Of a stretch of 64,000 bases of DNA, positions 9,400 through 18,326 are shown one piece after another. The notes below the pieces were generated by a model. That model had not been told where the DNA came from. It did not search any database and worked only from the letters and a program-made list of their open reading frames with translations. A program made the translations under genes and the position numbers. Where the stretch lies: the NCBI GenBank assembly GCA_021797355.1, contig JAJZZX010000001.1:492054-556053 (forward strand), written 5' to 3'. The stretch's first letter is position 1. Each line of letters starts with the position of its first letter. Source of the DNA: Thermoplasmata archaeon. Its GTDB lineage: Archaea; Thermoplasmatota; Thermoplasmata; Thermoplasmatales; Thermoplasmataceae.

Positions 9400-10359
9400 G
9401 TGAACATGTCAGTCAAGAAAATTATGGTTATTGGATTTGGGACTGTGGGACAGGGTTTCTTCGAAATGCTAAGAGCCAAGGGAAAACTTAGTCCCTTTAG
9501 CGGGGCAAAAATTGCTGAAATTGTAGATATGAAAATTGGGCACATAAGAGAACCAGGTCCTAATGTAATTGATGAGATAAAAGGAGGCAAGCGTTTTCAA
9601 CAGAAAGACGTGGTCGAGGCAATAAAGGAATCTGATGCTGATATTGTCTGCGAATTCACTTGGGTAAACTTCAAGGATGCCGAGCCGGCCCATAAGCACA
9701 TGATTGCTGCTCTTCAGAATGGAAAGGATGTTATCACAACTAACAAGGGCCCGATTGCCCTAAGGTATGGCGAGCTTATGGCTGAGGCTGCAAAGAGAGG
9801 GCTACAGGTAAAATTTAAGGGCACGGTCATGGCCAGCACCCCCTCATTCAACATAACTCGCCTCATACCCGGGGCCGAAGTTACAGGAATTCGTGGAATT
9901 ATGAACGGCACAACTAACTATATACTGGCAAGAATGGCTGAGGGGATGGCATTCTCAGCCGCTCTGAAGGAAGCCCAGGAAAAAGGATATGCGGAGGCTG
10001 ATCCAACAAATGACATCGATGGATATGATGCCGCTGCCAAGGCAGCTATTCTATCCAATGTGTTTGGCTGGGGCCATACCATGAGTAGCATTTCTGTTAA
10101 AGGAATAAGGGACGTTACGCCTGAAGAAGCAGCAAACGGCACCAAACTCCTCGTTAAGGTTGATGCGAAGCAGGCATCTGTTTCTCCTGAAAAGCTGCAG
10201 GATTCAGACATCCTCAGGCACGTTAATGGTGTCATGAATGCGATTGAGATAAGCACAGATACACTTGGGAAGATATATTCGCTTGGCCCCGGGGCAGGAA
10301 AGAGCGAAACCGCCCAGGCTGCCATGTCGGACCTTGCAGAAATACTGAATGAAAATTAG
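9400..10359 (+). CDS. hom: Homoserine dehydrogenase
   Basis: NAD(P)-dependent reduction of aspartate semialdehyde to homoserine. The 319-residue protein has the Rossmann glycine motif GFGTVG (about residues 12-17), the TTNKGPIA segment with the catalytic-lysine region, the signature GIMNGTTNYILARM and the acidic substrate-binding stretch EADPTNDIDGYDAAAK. There is no ACT domain, as is usual for short archaeal forms. A GTG at 9400 or the ATG at 9406 can serve as start. A second, diverged homologue lies at 36861-37886. The product feeds the homoserine kinase at 5168-6094. Confidence 0.93.
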   Translation: MNMSVKKIMVIGFGTVGQGFFEMLRAKGKLSPFSGAKIAEIVDMKIGHIREPGPNVIDEIKGGKRFQQKDVVEAIKESDADIVCEFTWVNFKDAEPAHKHMIAALQNGKDVITTNKGPIALRYGELMAEAAKRGLQVKFKGTVMASTPSFNITRLIPGAEVTGIRGIMNGTTNYILARMAEGMAFSAALKEAQEKGYAEADPTNDIDGYDAAAKAAILSNVFGWGHTMSSISVKGIRDVTPEEAANGTKLLVKVDAKQASVSPEKLQDSDILRHVNGVMNAIEISTDTLGKIYSLGPGAGKSETAQAAMSDLAEILNEN

Positions 10360-10415
10360 TGAAGGTACTCAGATCATTTATCCACGTAGTTAGGGCCATG
10401 GCTAGAATGCCACTC

Positions 10416-11837
10416 CTATTTCCTGAAAATGGCTAGCCTAAGCTCAGTCATCGATTCCATAGCAAACCTAATTCCTTCTCGGCCAATTCCGCTCTTTTTT
10501 GTTCCGCCAAAGGGCATGGAGTCAATTCTGAAATCTGAAGTGTCATTTATGAGGACGGTTCCGTAATCCAGGACATCAATGGCCTTCATGGCAAGATTGA
10601 GATCGTCGGTGAAAACTCCGGCCTGTAGACCATATGGCACCTCATTTGCAATTCGGAATGCTTCCTCTGGCGTGGAAAACCTTATGAAAACTGTTGCAGG
10701 GCCAAAAACCTCCTGGGAACGAATCTTTGAAGACCTATCCACATTCTCAAGCACGGTAGGATGTACAATGCTGCCTTCAATTTTTCCACCCATCAGCATC
10801 TGGGCACCGCTGTCAATGGCTTCTTCTATCCACTTTATCACCCTTTGGGCTTCCCCAACAGATATCATTGGGCCTATGTCTGTACTCTCATCAAGTGGAT
10901 TTCCCACAACAAGCCTTGAAGCAGTCTTCAGGAAAATATCGGTGAAGCTGTCATAAATGGCATCATCGATCAGGAACCTCTGGGCATGAATGCAGTTCTG
11001 CCCCTGTGATTCAAATGCAGCATCCACCATATCCCCAATTCTTTCCTCCCAGGCTGAATCCTTGAAGACCAGAACAGGGGAGTTGCTTCCGAGCTCCATG
11101 GAATATGGCCTTGGGCCAGCTTCTGAGACAAGTTTCGTGGCAGCTTCATAGCCGCCTGTGAAAGTTATCTTCCGTATGTCGGGGGAATGAAGGAAGAATT
11201 TTGTGGCTTCGGAATTGCCCCCGCTGATAATATTCTGGAAAGAATGCTCAGGAAAGCCGGTATCGCTTATGGCTTCCGCCAGTTTCAGCGACGACAGCGG
11301 GGCTAAAGTTGTTGGCTTGTTTACAATACTGTTGGCGGAACCAAGTGCCGGACCTACCTTATGAGCAACCAGATTGAGCGGGTCATTGAATGGAGTTATG
11401 GAAAATACAGGACCCATTGGCTTTCTTACGTAGTAGGAAAATCTTCCCTTTCCCCTTGGCTCTACGTCCAAGGGAACAACCTCCCCGCCAAGTCTCGTGG
11501 CTTCTTCAGCTGAAATCTTCAGGGTAAAGGCAGCCCTCTTTGCCTCTTTCCTTGAATATTTGATGGGCTTGCCGGATTCCATTGCAATGGTCCGTGCAAA
11601 ATCCTCAGATAGCCTTGACAGGCGGGCTGAAGCCTCGAGGAGAGATTCCTGCCTTTCGTAGGCGCTCATGCCTTGAATGGCCTGGAAGGACTTTTTGGAA
11701 TTTTCCAGAATAACATGCGCTGATTCAATGCTGTTTTCTTCTAGCTGGGCTATTATTTTTCCATCATACTTATTCCTGACTGTGATCATAATTAATCCTG
11801 GATTAGGTAGCATTAGTACGGGAATAAATCTTGTCAT
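10416..11837 (-). CDS. NAD(P)-dependent aldehyde dehydrogenase
   Basis: Aldehyde dehydrogenase superfamily, 473 residues. It has the cofactor-binding FTGGYEAA, the general base E248 in ELGSNSPV and the nucleophile C282 in GQNCIHAQR. By length and overall motifs it is closest to the lactaldehyde/glyceraldehyde/non-phosphorylating GAPDH-like group. In Thermoplasmatales a glyceraldehyde dehydrogenase of this superfamily serves the non-phosphorylated Entner-Doudoroff pathway, so that role is possible but not shown. The conserved N-terminus begins at MITVRNKYDG, so the ATG at 11789 is an alternative start to 11837. A TATA-like element (aatataagtt on the minus strand, about 11850-11860) lies upstream of both. 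Confidence 0.85.
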   Translation of the reverse strand: MTRFIPVLMLPNPGLIMITVRNKYDGKIIAQLEENSIESAHVILENSKKSFQAIQGMSAYERQESLLEASARLSRLSEDFARTIAMESGKPIKYSRKEAKRAAFTLKISAEEATRLGGEVVPLDVEPRGKGRFSYYVRKPMGPVFSITPFNDPLNLVAHKVGPALGSANSIVNKPTTLAPLSSLKLAEAISDTGFPEHSFQNIISGGNSEATKFFLHSPDIRKITFTGGYEAATKLVSEAGPRPYSMELGSNSPVLVFKDSAWEERIGDMVDAAFESQGQNCIHAQRFLIDDAIYDSFTDIFLKTASRLVVGNPLDESTDIGPMISVGEAQRVIKWIEEAIDSGAQMLMGGKIEGSIVHPTVLENVDRSSKIRSQEVFGPATVFIRFSTPEEAFRIANEVPYGLQAGVFTDDLNLAMKAIDVLDYGTVLINDTSDFRIDSMPFGGTKKSGIGREGIRFAMESMTELRLAIFRK

Positions 11838-12104
11838 TGTTTTTTTAATGGAAATAACTTATATTTCAAAATTTTTTCTGGAAATAATCACAATTTGCCG
11901 GTAATTAAACATTCACTCCCGAGGTTTTACAATTTCTGGTTGCAACTTGGGCTTTTCTGGGGGTATGCACAATATCTTTGCCGGAAAATTTTATGCCTGC
12001 GGCTAAAAAAATCGGCAAAATTCCACTGTTTGGGCTGCTGCGATACTTAATGTCAGCTTTTTAATCAATGAATTTTTATTGCATTATATACATCAGCGGT
12101 TCAT
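11838..12104. promoter_or_regulatory. Divergent intergenic region, ALDH / threonine synthase
   Basis: 267-bp spacer without a convincing gene. Minus-strand TATA-like sequence near 11850-11860 serves the ALDH gene. Plus-strand candidates aatttttatt (12071-12080) and attatata (12083-12090) lie 15-30 bp before the threonine synthase ATG. Confidence 0.4.
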
Positions 12105-13313
12105 ATGGATAGGTTGGAGAATCCAAGCCTGAGATGTATAAGGTGCGGATCCAGCTTCGGAATTGATAGGAAGAAGTATTCATGCGATAAATGCGGTGCC
12201 CTGCTTGAAGTTGACCAGGGAGAAATGGTTTTCAGGCACGACACCAAATTCAAAGGCGTATGGTCCTATCGTGAGTTGATACACAGGGGCCTGAAGCCAG
12301 AGAAGATTGTTACCCGCGGGGAAGGTTCAACAAAACTTTACAGACATGAGAAGGTCTCAGAATGGACTGGTGTCGGGAACCTGTACATGAAACATGAAGG
12401 TGAAAATCCAACGGGGAGTTTCAAGGACAGGGGGATGACTGTTGCAGTTTCAGAAGCACTTCGTCTTGGAGCAACCGAGACCATATGTGCATCCACGGGA
12501 AACACTTCAGCTTCAGCAGCCTCTTATAGCGCACTGGCAGGGATAAACAGCAGTGTAATGATACCTGAGGGTGGCATATCACTATCAAAGCTGTCGCAGG
12601 CAATAGCCTACGGCGCCAGGATCATAAGTGTTCCTGGCGACTTTGACCTTGCAATGTCACAAGTGCAGGACATTTCACTGTCTGAATCCAGATACTATAT
12701 ACTCAACTCCATAAATCCGTGGAGAATAGAAGGGCAGAAGACAATAGCCTACGAGATAATGGAGGAACTGAAAAGTTGTGATTTTATTTCTCTTCCGGCT
12801 GGAAATCTGGGAAATACCAGCGCAATTGGGAAGGCTCTCGCTGAACTAAGGTCAATGGGTTTCATCGAAGAAATTCCGAGAATAATTTCAGTGCAGGCAG
12901 AAGGCGCCAGCCCCTTCTATAATCTCTGGGCGGGGAAACATAACTATCTGCAGCCTGTAAAGGCAGATACGATTGCCAGTGCAATAAGGATTGGAAACCC
13001 TGTAAACTGGGAAAAGGCACTCAGGGCAATTAGGGATACTGACGGACTCGTTGTCAAGGTGAGCGACAGTGAAATTATTTCCGCCAAGAGGATCATTGAC
13101 AGGTCAGGGATAGGCTGTGAACCAGCATCTGCTGCTTCTGTGGCTGGCGTGAAGAAACTCAATGATGAAGGAACAATAGACCACAGTGATAGAGTTGCAA
13201 CAATCCTGACAGGGCACATCCTGAAAGATGCTGCCAACATTGCGGCGGATTCTTCGAGGATAACCCTGGAGGAGTTCATGAAAGAATCAGGAAGGGCTCT
13301 CAGGGCATTCTGA
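12105..13313 (+). CDS. thrC: Threonine synthase
   Basis: PLP-dependent conversion of O-phosphohomoserine to threonine and phosphate. The 402-residue protein starts with a zinc ribbon (C11, C14, C27, C30) typical of archaeal ThrC. The Schiff-base lysine is K107 in NPTGSFKDRG, followed by ASTGNTSASAAS for phosphate/PLP binding and LPAGNLGNTSAIGKA in the second lobe. It completes the homoserine kinase-threonine synthase pair, although the two genes are at separate loci. The start ATG follows A+T-rich candidate promoters. Confidence 0.93.
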   Translation: MDRLENPSLRCIRCGSSFGIDRKKYSCDKCGALLEVDQGEMVFRHDTKFKGVWSYRELIHRGLKPEKIVTRGEGSTKLYRHEKVSEWTGVGNLYMKHEGENPTGSFKDRGMTVAVSEALRLGATETICASTGNTSASAASYSALAGINSSVMIPEGGISLSKLSQAIAYGARIISVPGDFDLAMSQVQDISLSESRYYILNSINPWRIEGQKTIAYEIMEELKSCDFISLPAGNLGNTSAIGKALAELRSMGFIEEIPRIISVQAEGASPFYNLWAGKHNYLQPVKADTIASAIRIGNPVNWEKALRAIRDTDGLVVKVSDSEIISAKRIIDRSGIGCEPASAASVAGVKKLNDEGTIDHSDRVATILTGHILKDAANIAADSSRITLEEFMKESGRALRAF

Positions 13314-13436
13314 CGGTGAAAACCCTGTCTCTATGATGTGTTCAGACTATCCAGGCATAGCGCCAGATCCATATTCCGCATCTAAATATTATGCAATGGG
13401 AAGTGGTATTTACCTCTCTTTGCATTAACAATAGGC

Positions 13437-15170
13437 ATGATCAATGAGGAAGTAGCTGAACTGTTTGAAGAATTGGCTGATATGGAGGAGATTGAGGGAA
13501 ACAGATGGGAGTCTATAGCCTACCGAAAGGCAGCAGGCTCCATCAGATCCCTATCCATCGATTTGGAGCAGTTATACAGGGAGAACAAGCTGAGGGAAAT
13601 TGATGGAGTCGGGCAGGCCATTGAAAAGAAGATAATTCAGTATATTACAACTGGGTCCATAGAAAAATACCTGGAATTAAAAAGAAAATATCCGCTGGAT
13701 TTCAGGAATCTCAGAAGAATACAGGGGCTTGGCCCAAAAAAGATATATGCACTGTACAGGTCGCTGGGAGTTAAGGAGTTGGCCGATCTCAGGGAAGCCG
13801 TAGAGAAGCACAGCATAGCCTCAGTTCCAGGTTTCGGGGCAAAATCGGAGGCTAACATTGCATCCGAACTAAGGAGGCTTGAGAGCCTTTCTACTGAACG
13901 GGTTCCGCTAGCAAGGATATTTGATTATGCCACAGGTATAAGGGACAAACTTATCTCAAGCGGAAAATTCAGGGTGGTGGAGCTGGTAGGCTCATTCAGG
14001 AGAATGAGAGATACCGTAGGTGACCTTGATATTTTGGCAGTGTCGGACGATCCGCCTTCGGGGTATGGGGTCTTTCTCGGGTTAAACGAGATCACCGGAA
14101 TAATTGTGAAGGGCGAATCCAAGGTATCCGTAACCCTGGATGCAGGGGTTAACTGTGATTTCAGGATTTTTAATGAAGAATCCTTTGGGGCTGCCATGCA
14201 GTATTTCACTGGAAGCAAACAGCACAATATCAGATTGAGGGACCTGGCAATTGACAATGGAATGAAGCTTAATGAGTACGGGCTTTTCAAGGGTGAAACA
14301 AGGGTAGCAGGAAGAACAGAGGAGGAAGTCTACACGAATCTCGGTATGCAGTGGGTGCCCCCTGAACTTAGGGAAAACATGGGCGAAATTGAGCTTGCTC
14401 TTGCAGGTAGATTGCCTTCGCTGGTAAATGAGGTCGCCTGCGATATGCACATAAACATTCCTGCTGGATCGTCCGCAGAATTCATGGAGCAACTCACGTC
14501 TGGGCTAGGTTCAGGAAACGTTAAAGGCGGAGCATTTCTTCTGAGCGCAGATAAAAACGAGCCTGTGAAACAGTCTGGCCATGTCAGCAAGGAGGACATG
14601 GAGAAATTCCTAGAAGCAGCATATTTGCTTAGTCCGCAAATAAGGGAAAATATTCTGATAGGCGCTCAGCTGGATCTGCTTTCTATTGCAGAAAACAGAT
14701 ATCCGGCAGATCTTTTGGCCAGATTCGACTATATTGTTGGCTCAGCATCTGCCCTTTCAAATGACGATATTAAATCCAATACTGACCTATATTTAAAAGC
14801 AATTGAGACTCGCTTCATTGATGCAATAGCACACCCCACAGGAAGGATAATTGGCAAGATACCACCGGCACCAATTGATTTTAGCAGGCTCTTCACGGCA
14901 TGCAGGGAAAATGGGGTATGGCTAGAAATCAATGGATTTCCAGAAAGATCTGACCTTCCTGCAGATATAGTGAGGCGGGGCAAAGATGCAGGGGTAAAGT
15001 TTGTCATTGGTAGCGGAGCTACTTCATATACTGAGCTTAGGTACATCAAATTTGCCGTTTATATTGCCAGGCGCGGATGGCTGGTACCTGAAGATGTTGC
15101 CGGTTCCGGCACCATCGGATCGGTTAGGGCAGCCCTGATGAAGAGGAAGACTCTAAAGTTAATCAAGTAA
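13437..15170 (+). CDS. polX: Family X DNA polymerase with degenerate PHP domain
   Basis: 577-residue PolX-type protein: an N-terminal helix-hairpin-helix 8-kDa-like region (to about 150, with GVGQAIEKKI and RIQGLGPKKIYAL), a polymerase X palm, and a C-terminal PHP region (about 330-577). The palm keeps the catalytic carboxylates: GSFRRMRDTVGDLDIL supplies two aspartates and CDFRIF the third, and ESFGAAMQYFTGSKQHN is intact. The PHP region has lost its metal ligands: the expected HxH reads DMHINI, ITDHS reads LLSADK, GSVHS reads GSASA and the final DAH reads GSGAT. It should therefore be a gap-filling repair polymerase without the 3'-5' exonuclease/phosphatase activity known for bacterial PolX. 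Confidence 0.88.
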   Translation: MINEEVAELFEELADMEEIEGNRWESIAYRKAAGSIRSLSIDLEQLYRENKLREIDGVGQAIEKKIIQYITTGSIEKYLELKRKYPLDFRNLRRIQGLGPKKIYALYRSLGVKELADLREAVEKHSIASVPGFGAKSEANIASELRRLESLSTERVPLARIFDYATGIRDKLISSGKFRVVELVGSFRRMRDTVGDLDILAVSDDPPSGYGVFLGLNEITGIIVKGESKVSVTLDAGVNCDFRIFNEESFGAAMQYFTGSKQHNIRLRDLAIDNGMKLNEYGLFKGETRVAGRTEEEVYTNLGMQWVPPELRENMGEIELALAGRLPSLVNEVACDMHINIPAGSSAEFMEQLTSGLGSGNVKGGAFLLSADKNEPVKQSGHVSKEDMEKFLEAAYLLSPQIRENILIGAQLDLLSIAENRYPADLLARFDYIVGSASALSNDDIKSNTDLYLKAIETRFIDAIAHPTGRIIGKIPPAPIDFSRLFTACRENGVWLEINGFPERSDLPADIVRRGKDAGVKFVIGSGATSYTELRYIKFAVYIARRGWLVPEDVAGSGTIGSVRAALMKRKTLKLIK

Positions 15171-15205
15171 GTGATAGGTTATATGTAATTTAACAATATT
15201 CTTTT

Positions 15206-15781
15206 ATGCCAGTTAGAAAGATTCTCTCAGATTTTAAGGAGATTGTTGATCCAAAACATACTGCCTTAGTAATCTGGGACGTTCAGAACCTACTCGTTTC
15301 CAGGATATTCAACAGGGAAGAATTTCTGAAGAATGTGACAGAACTGATTGCAAAAGCCAGGAAAGCAGACATTCCAATATTCTTTACGAAGATCACGCCT
15401 CTGCCTGAACGCTTCGAATCAGCTCCGAGGCTATCGCAAAGGAGATTCCCCGGCGGATTAACCCCGGAGCAAATGGAACTTTCTATCAGGCCAGCTGAGG
15501 GGGACGTGGTTCTTTTGAAGAATACTGCAAATATCTTCATAGGCACCAACTTTGAACTTATGATCCGCAATGCAGGCATCCAGACCATCGTATTTTCAGG
15601 GATAGCTACGGAAATCGGCATAGAATCAAGTGCCAGGGATTCACTAAACAGAGGGTTTTACACAGTGGTAGTTGAAGATGCTGTTTCATCTGCAGACAAG
15701 GCGGCGCATGAGAGATCTCTCGCAAACATGCGCAATATGTTAATTGTGAAAGGGACATCTGAAATTGCCGAAGCTTGGTAG
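15206..15781 (+). CDS. Isochorismatase-fold hydrolase lacking nucleophilic Cys
   Basis: 191-residue member of the isochorismatase/cysteine-hydrolase fold. D25 (IWDVQN) and K105 (LLKNTAN) of the catalytic triad are present. The position of the nucleophilic cysteine in the usual T-x-x-C-V-x-x-T-a-R motif is glycine: GIATEIGIESSARDS, G138. True isochorismatases (EntB/PhzD type) also have glycine there and hydrolyse a vinyl ether without a nucleophile, whereas nicotinamidases and N-carbamoylsarcosine amidases need the cysteine. The substrate is unknown. It stands between polX and citrate synthase with its own spacers. Confidence 0.8.
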   Translation: MPVRKILSDFKEIVDPKHTALVIWDVQNLLVSRIFNREEFLKNVTELIAKARKADIPIFFTKITPLPERFESAPRLSQRRFPGGLTPEQMELSIRPAEGDVVLLKNTANIFIGTNFELMIRNAGIQTIVFSGIATEIGIESSARDSLNRGFYTVVVEDAVSSADKAAHERSLANMRNMLIVKGTSEIAEAW

Positions 15782-15887
15782 TAGCCTGAAAGCCTCTTTT
15801 TAATATTTTTGATCAATCATATGCAGATATTCTCATATTTCATCATATTGAAGTAAACAGATAAGTATAGTCAAATGATATCCCACC

Positions 15888-17042
15888 ATGGCAGAAGAAA
15901 ACATTACTATCAGCAAAGGTCTTGAGGGTATCTACATAGCTGATACCACACTTTGTAAAATTGACGGGCAGAATGGAAAGCTCTGGTACAGGGGATATCC
16001 AATAGAGACACTAGCCGAAAAGTCAACGTATGAGGAGGTAGCCTTTCTGTTGCTGTACGGTCACCTTCCAACCAGAAAGGAGCTGGACACTTTCACGCAG
16101 AAGCTGATCTCCGAGAGGGAAGTTCCTGATGCAATTGAGAATATTATAGCGGATTTTTCTGGCAGGATGCACCCCAATGATATTCTAAGAACATGTGTAT
16201 CAGCATTACCGTCTTTCGATACCGATATGGCAGACAAGTCATCAGACGCTAACTTGGAAAGAGCAATAAAGCTTACAGCAAAGATGCCAACAATTGTCGC
16301 CATGATCGGCAGATACAAGCAAGGCAAGCCAGTTCTGCAGCCATCAGCAAAACTCTCTCATTCCGCAAACTTCCTTTACATGCTCACTGGAAAGGAACCT
16401 GACAAGGAATCCTCAAAGCTAATTGATCTAATGTTCATTCTTCATGCTGAACATGGAAGCAATGCTTCCACTTTTTCGACGCTCGTAACAGGATCTACCC
16501 TGGCTGATGTCTACGCTGCCGTTGTAGCTGGAATATCAACACTAAGGGGTCCGCTTCATGGAGGCGCGGACGAAGCTGCGCTTAACATGATGAAAGCAAT
16601 AGGAGAGCCTGACAATACGGAAACATACATTGAAGATGCTCTGGCAGGAAAACAGCGCATTATGGGTTTCGGCCACCGTGTATACAAAGCATATGATCCT
16701 AGGGCAAAGATAGTATATAATTACCTGAAGTCATTCATGCAAAAGACAACAGACCCAAAAATAGAAAAGTTGCTGGAAATAGCAATAAGGGCCGAGAAAC
16801 TGATGGAAGAAAAGCTGAGCAAGACGAAAGGGATATGGCCGAACATAGATTTCTTTGCAGGGCCCTTATACACTGCCATGGAAATACCGTCTGACCTATT
16901 CACCCCGGTGTTTGCTGCTTCAAGGGTAGTCGGCTGGACAGCACATCTATTTGAATACTGGCAGAACAACAGGCTCTTCAGGCCGCTCGATCACTATGTC
17001 GGTCAGCTTGATCTCAAGTATGTTCCTATCGATCAGAGATGA
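15888..17042 (+). CDS. gltA: Citrate synthase
   Basis: Condenses oxaloacetate and acetyl-CoA to citrate. The 384-residue protein has the size of the dimeric archaeal type. Catalytic residues are visible: H224 (GPLHGGAD), H263 in GFGHRVYKAYDPRA and D321 (NIDFFAG). HAEHGSNAST (residues 186-195) is also conserved. It is monocistronic in appearance. Together with isocitrate dehydrogenase (22037) and succinyl-CoA ligase (55839, 56945) it gives three TCA-cycle steps in this window. A methylcitrate-synthase side activity, reported for some archaeal citrate synthases, cannot be excluded. Confidence 0.95.
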   Translation: MAEENITISKGLEGIYIADTTLCKIDGQNGKLWYRGYPIETLAEKSTYEEVAFLLLYGHLPTRKELDTFTQKLISEREVPDAIENIIADFSGRMHPNDILRTCVSALPSFDTDMADKSSDANLERAIKLTAKMPTIVAMIGRYKQGKPVLQPSAKLSHSANFLYMLTGKEPDKESSKLIDLMFILHAEHGSNASTFSTLVTGSTLADVYAAVVAGISTLRGPLHGGADEAALNMMKAIGEPDNTETYIEDALAGKQRIMGFGHRVYKAYDPRAKIVYNYLKSFMQKTTDPKIEKLLEIAIRAEKLMEEKLSKTKGIWPNIDFFAGPLYTAMEIPSDLFTPVFAASRVVGWTAHLFEYWQNNRLFRPLDHYVGQLDLKYVPIDQR

Positions 17043-17099
17043 ACCAATTCTTCCATAATAATTAATTTTCATTAGATTTAGTCTGATAAATTTATTAAT

Positions 17100-17204
17100 T
17101 TAATCGAAGCCGCATCCGCATTGGATTGCTTCTATTTCCGTAACATGCTCCGTTCCGCACATTTCGCATTCGTATTTTCCATTAACCAACTTTCTTGCAT
17201 CCAT
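17100..17204 (-). CDS. 34-residue putative zinc-binding microprotein
   Basis: Short open frame too small for ordinary ORF cut-offs. It reads MDARKLVNGKYECEMC (residues 1-16) and ends in QCGCGFD, with four cysteines (C13, C16, C29, C31) and H20 placed as in a rubredoxin- or ribbon-like zinc knuckle. A TATA-like tttttaaact element lies about 35 bp before the ATG on the minus strand, consistent with a leaderless transcript. It occupies the otherwise empty 357-bp space between citrate synthase (convergent) and the ABC importer operon (divergent). No family is recognised. Conservation in relatives would be needed to confirm it. Confidence 0.6.
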   Translation of the reverse strand: MDARKLVNGKYECEMCGTEHVTEIEAIQCGCGFD

Positions 17205-17399
17205 TTTTCTCTTAATACAGTCAAAAATTGGAGTTTAAAAAATTTACGATCTATACCTACGACAATTGCAGAATTTAGGCGATATTACGTCTTCAAGCCA
17301 AAATACAGCTAACCTCACACAATGAAGGTTTCCCCATAATATTATCTTTGCTCTCTAGCCATATTTCAAGTGACATTTTAAATAATATGGTTAGATCAA

Positions 17400-18326
17400 G
17401 TGCAGTTGGAGAAAATGAACGATGCAGACTCTTTCTCGACGCCTGATGTTGATCGGAGAAATGGAGGGATCCGGAAACAATTTCAGTGGAAGGAGACATA
17501 CACATATTTCATGTTCATAGTTCCTGCACTTGCATATGTAATAGCTCTGTCGTTTTATCCTGCAGCAGAAGCTGTTTTCGGCAGCTTTCAGACTCCGACA
17601 AAGCATTTCGTTCTTAGTAATTACAGTGCTGTAGTGAGCATGGGGCTTGTTACATCAGTTGTTGATACTGTGATTGTAAGTATCGGTGCTCTCGTAATCC
17701 AGTTTCTGCTGGCACTTGCCATTGCAACCATACTCACCAAGAAATTTGTTGGGAAGGGCGCCTTTTCGACACTTATCATTCTTCCGTTTGGCGTTGCTAC
17801 TGTTGTGTCTGGTTTCATATTTTCCATAGTCTTTTCAGCAGTTGGCGGTTATGCAAATTCATTCTTGGTATCTCTCGGGCTTCATCCCGTGAACTGGTAC
17901 TCTAACAGATACTCAGAAATGGTAATAGTTATGTTTTCGGATTCCTGGAAAAATACGCCCCTTGTAGCTTTGATCCTGCTATCTGGGCTCACAAGCCTGT
18001 CACCAACGTTGAGAGAATCTGCCATGGTAGACGGTGCCGGTCCCTTGCGGAGATTTCTATATATTACTGCGCCCAATGTAAAGGGAACAATGGCCATAGC
18101 CATGATGATCAGGGGCGTCAGTGAATTTAACATTTTTGCACTCCCGCTAATACTGATCGGATATCATCCAATTCTGCTCACAACATTAGTTTACGAAAAT
18201 TACAACCTTTCATCCGTTACATTATATTATTCTTATGCTGCCGCAGTGTTTCTCCTCATCTTTATTCTCGTTTTTTCCTCAGTCATCATTTGGGCAGGAG
18301 GTGTGAAATCATATGCAAGTTCGTGA
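17400..18326 (+). CDS. ABC sugar-type importer permease (MalF-like)
   Basis: 308-residue inner-membrane permease of the carbohydrate uptake transporter class, with six hydrophobic segments (first about residues 34-56). The EAA loop ESAMVDGAGPLRRFLYITAPN contacts the ATPase. The GTG at 17400 or the ATG at 17415 may start translation. A TATA-like ttttaaata (about 17375-17383) lies upstream. It is first in an operon with a second permease (14-bp overlap) and an ATPase (4-bp overlap). The binding protein is encoded convergently at 20306-21745. Confidence 0.88.
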   Translation: MQLEKMNDADSFSTPDVDRRNGGIRKQFQWKETYTYFMFIVPALAYVIALSFYPAAEAVFGSFQTPTKHFVLSNYSAVVSMGLVTSVVDTVIVSIGALVIQFLLALAIATILTKKFVGKGAFSTLIILPFGVATVVSGFIFSIVFSAVGGYANSFLVSLGLHPVNWYSNRYSEMVIVMFSDSWKNTPLVALILLSGLTSLSPTLRESAMVDGAGPLRRFLYITAPNVKGTMAIAMMIRGVSEFNIFALPLILIGYHPILLTTLVYENYNLSSVTLYYSYAAAVFLLIFILVFSSVIIWAGGVKSYASS

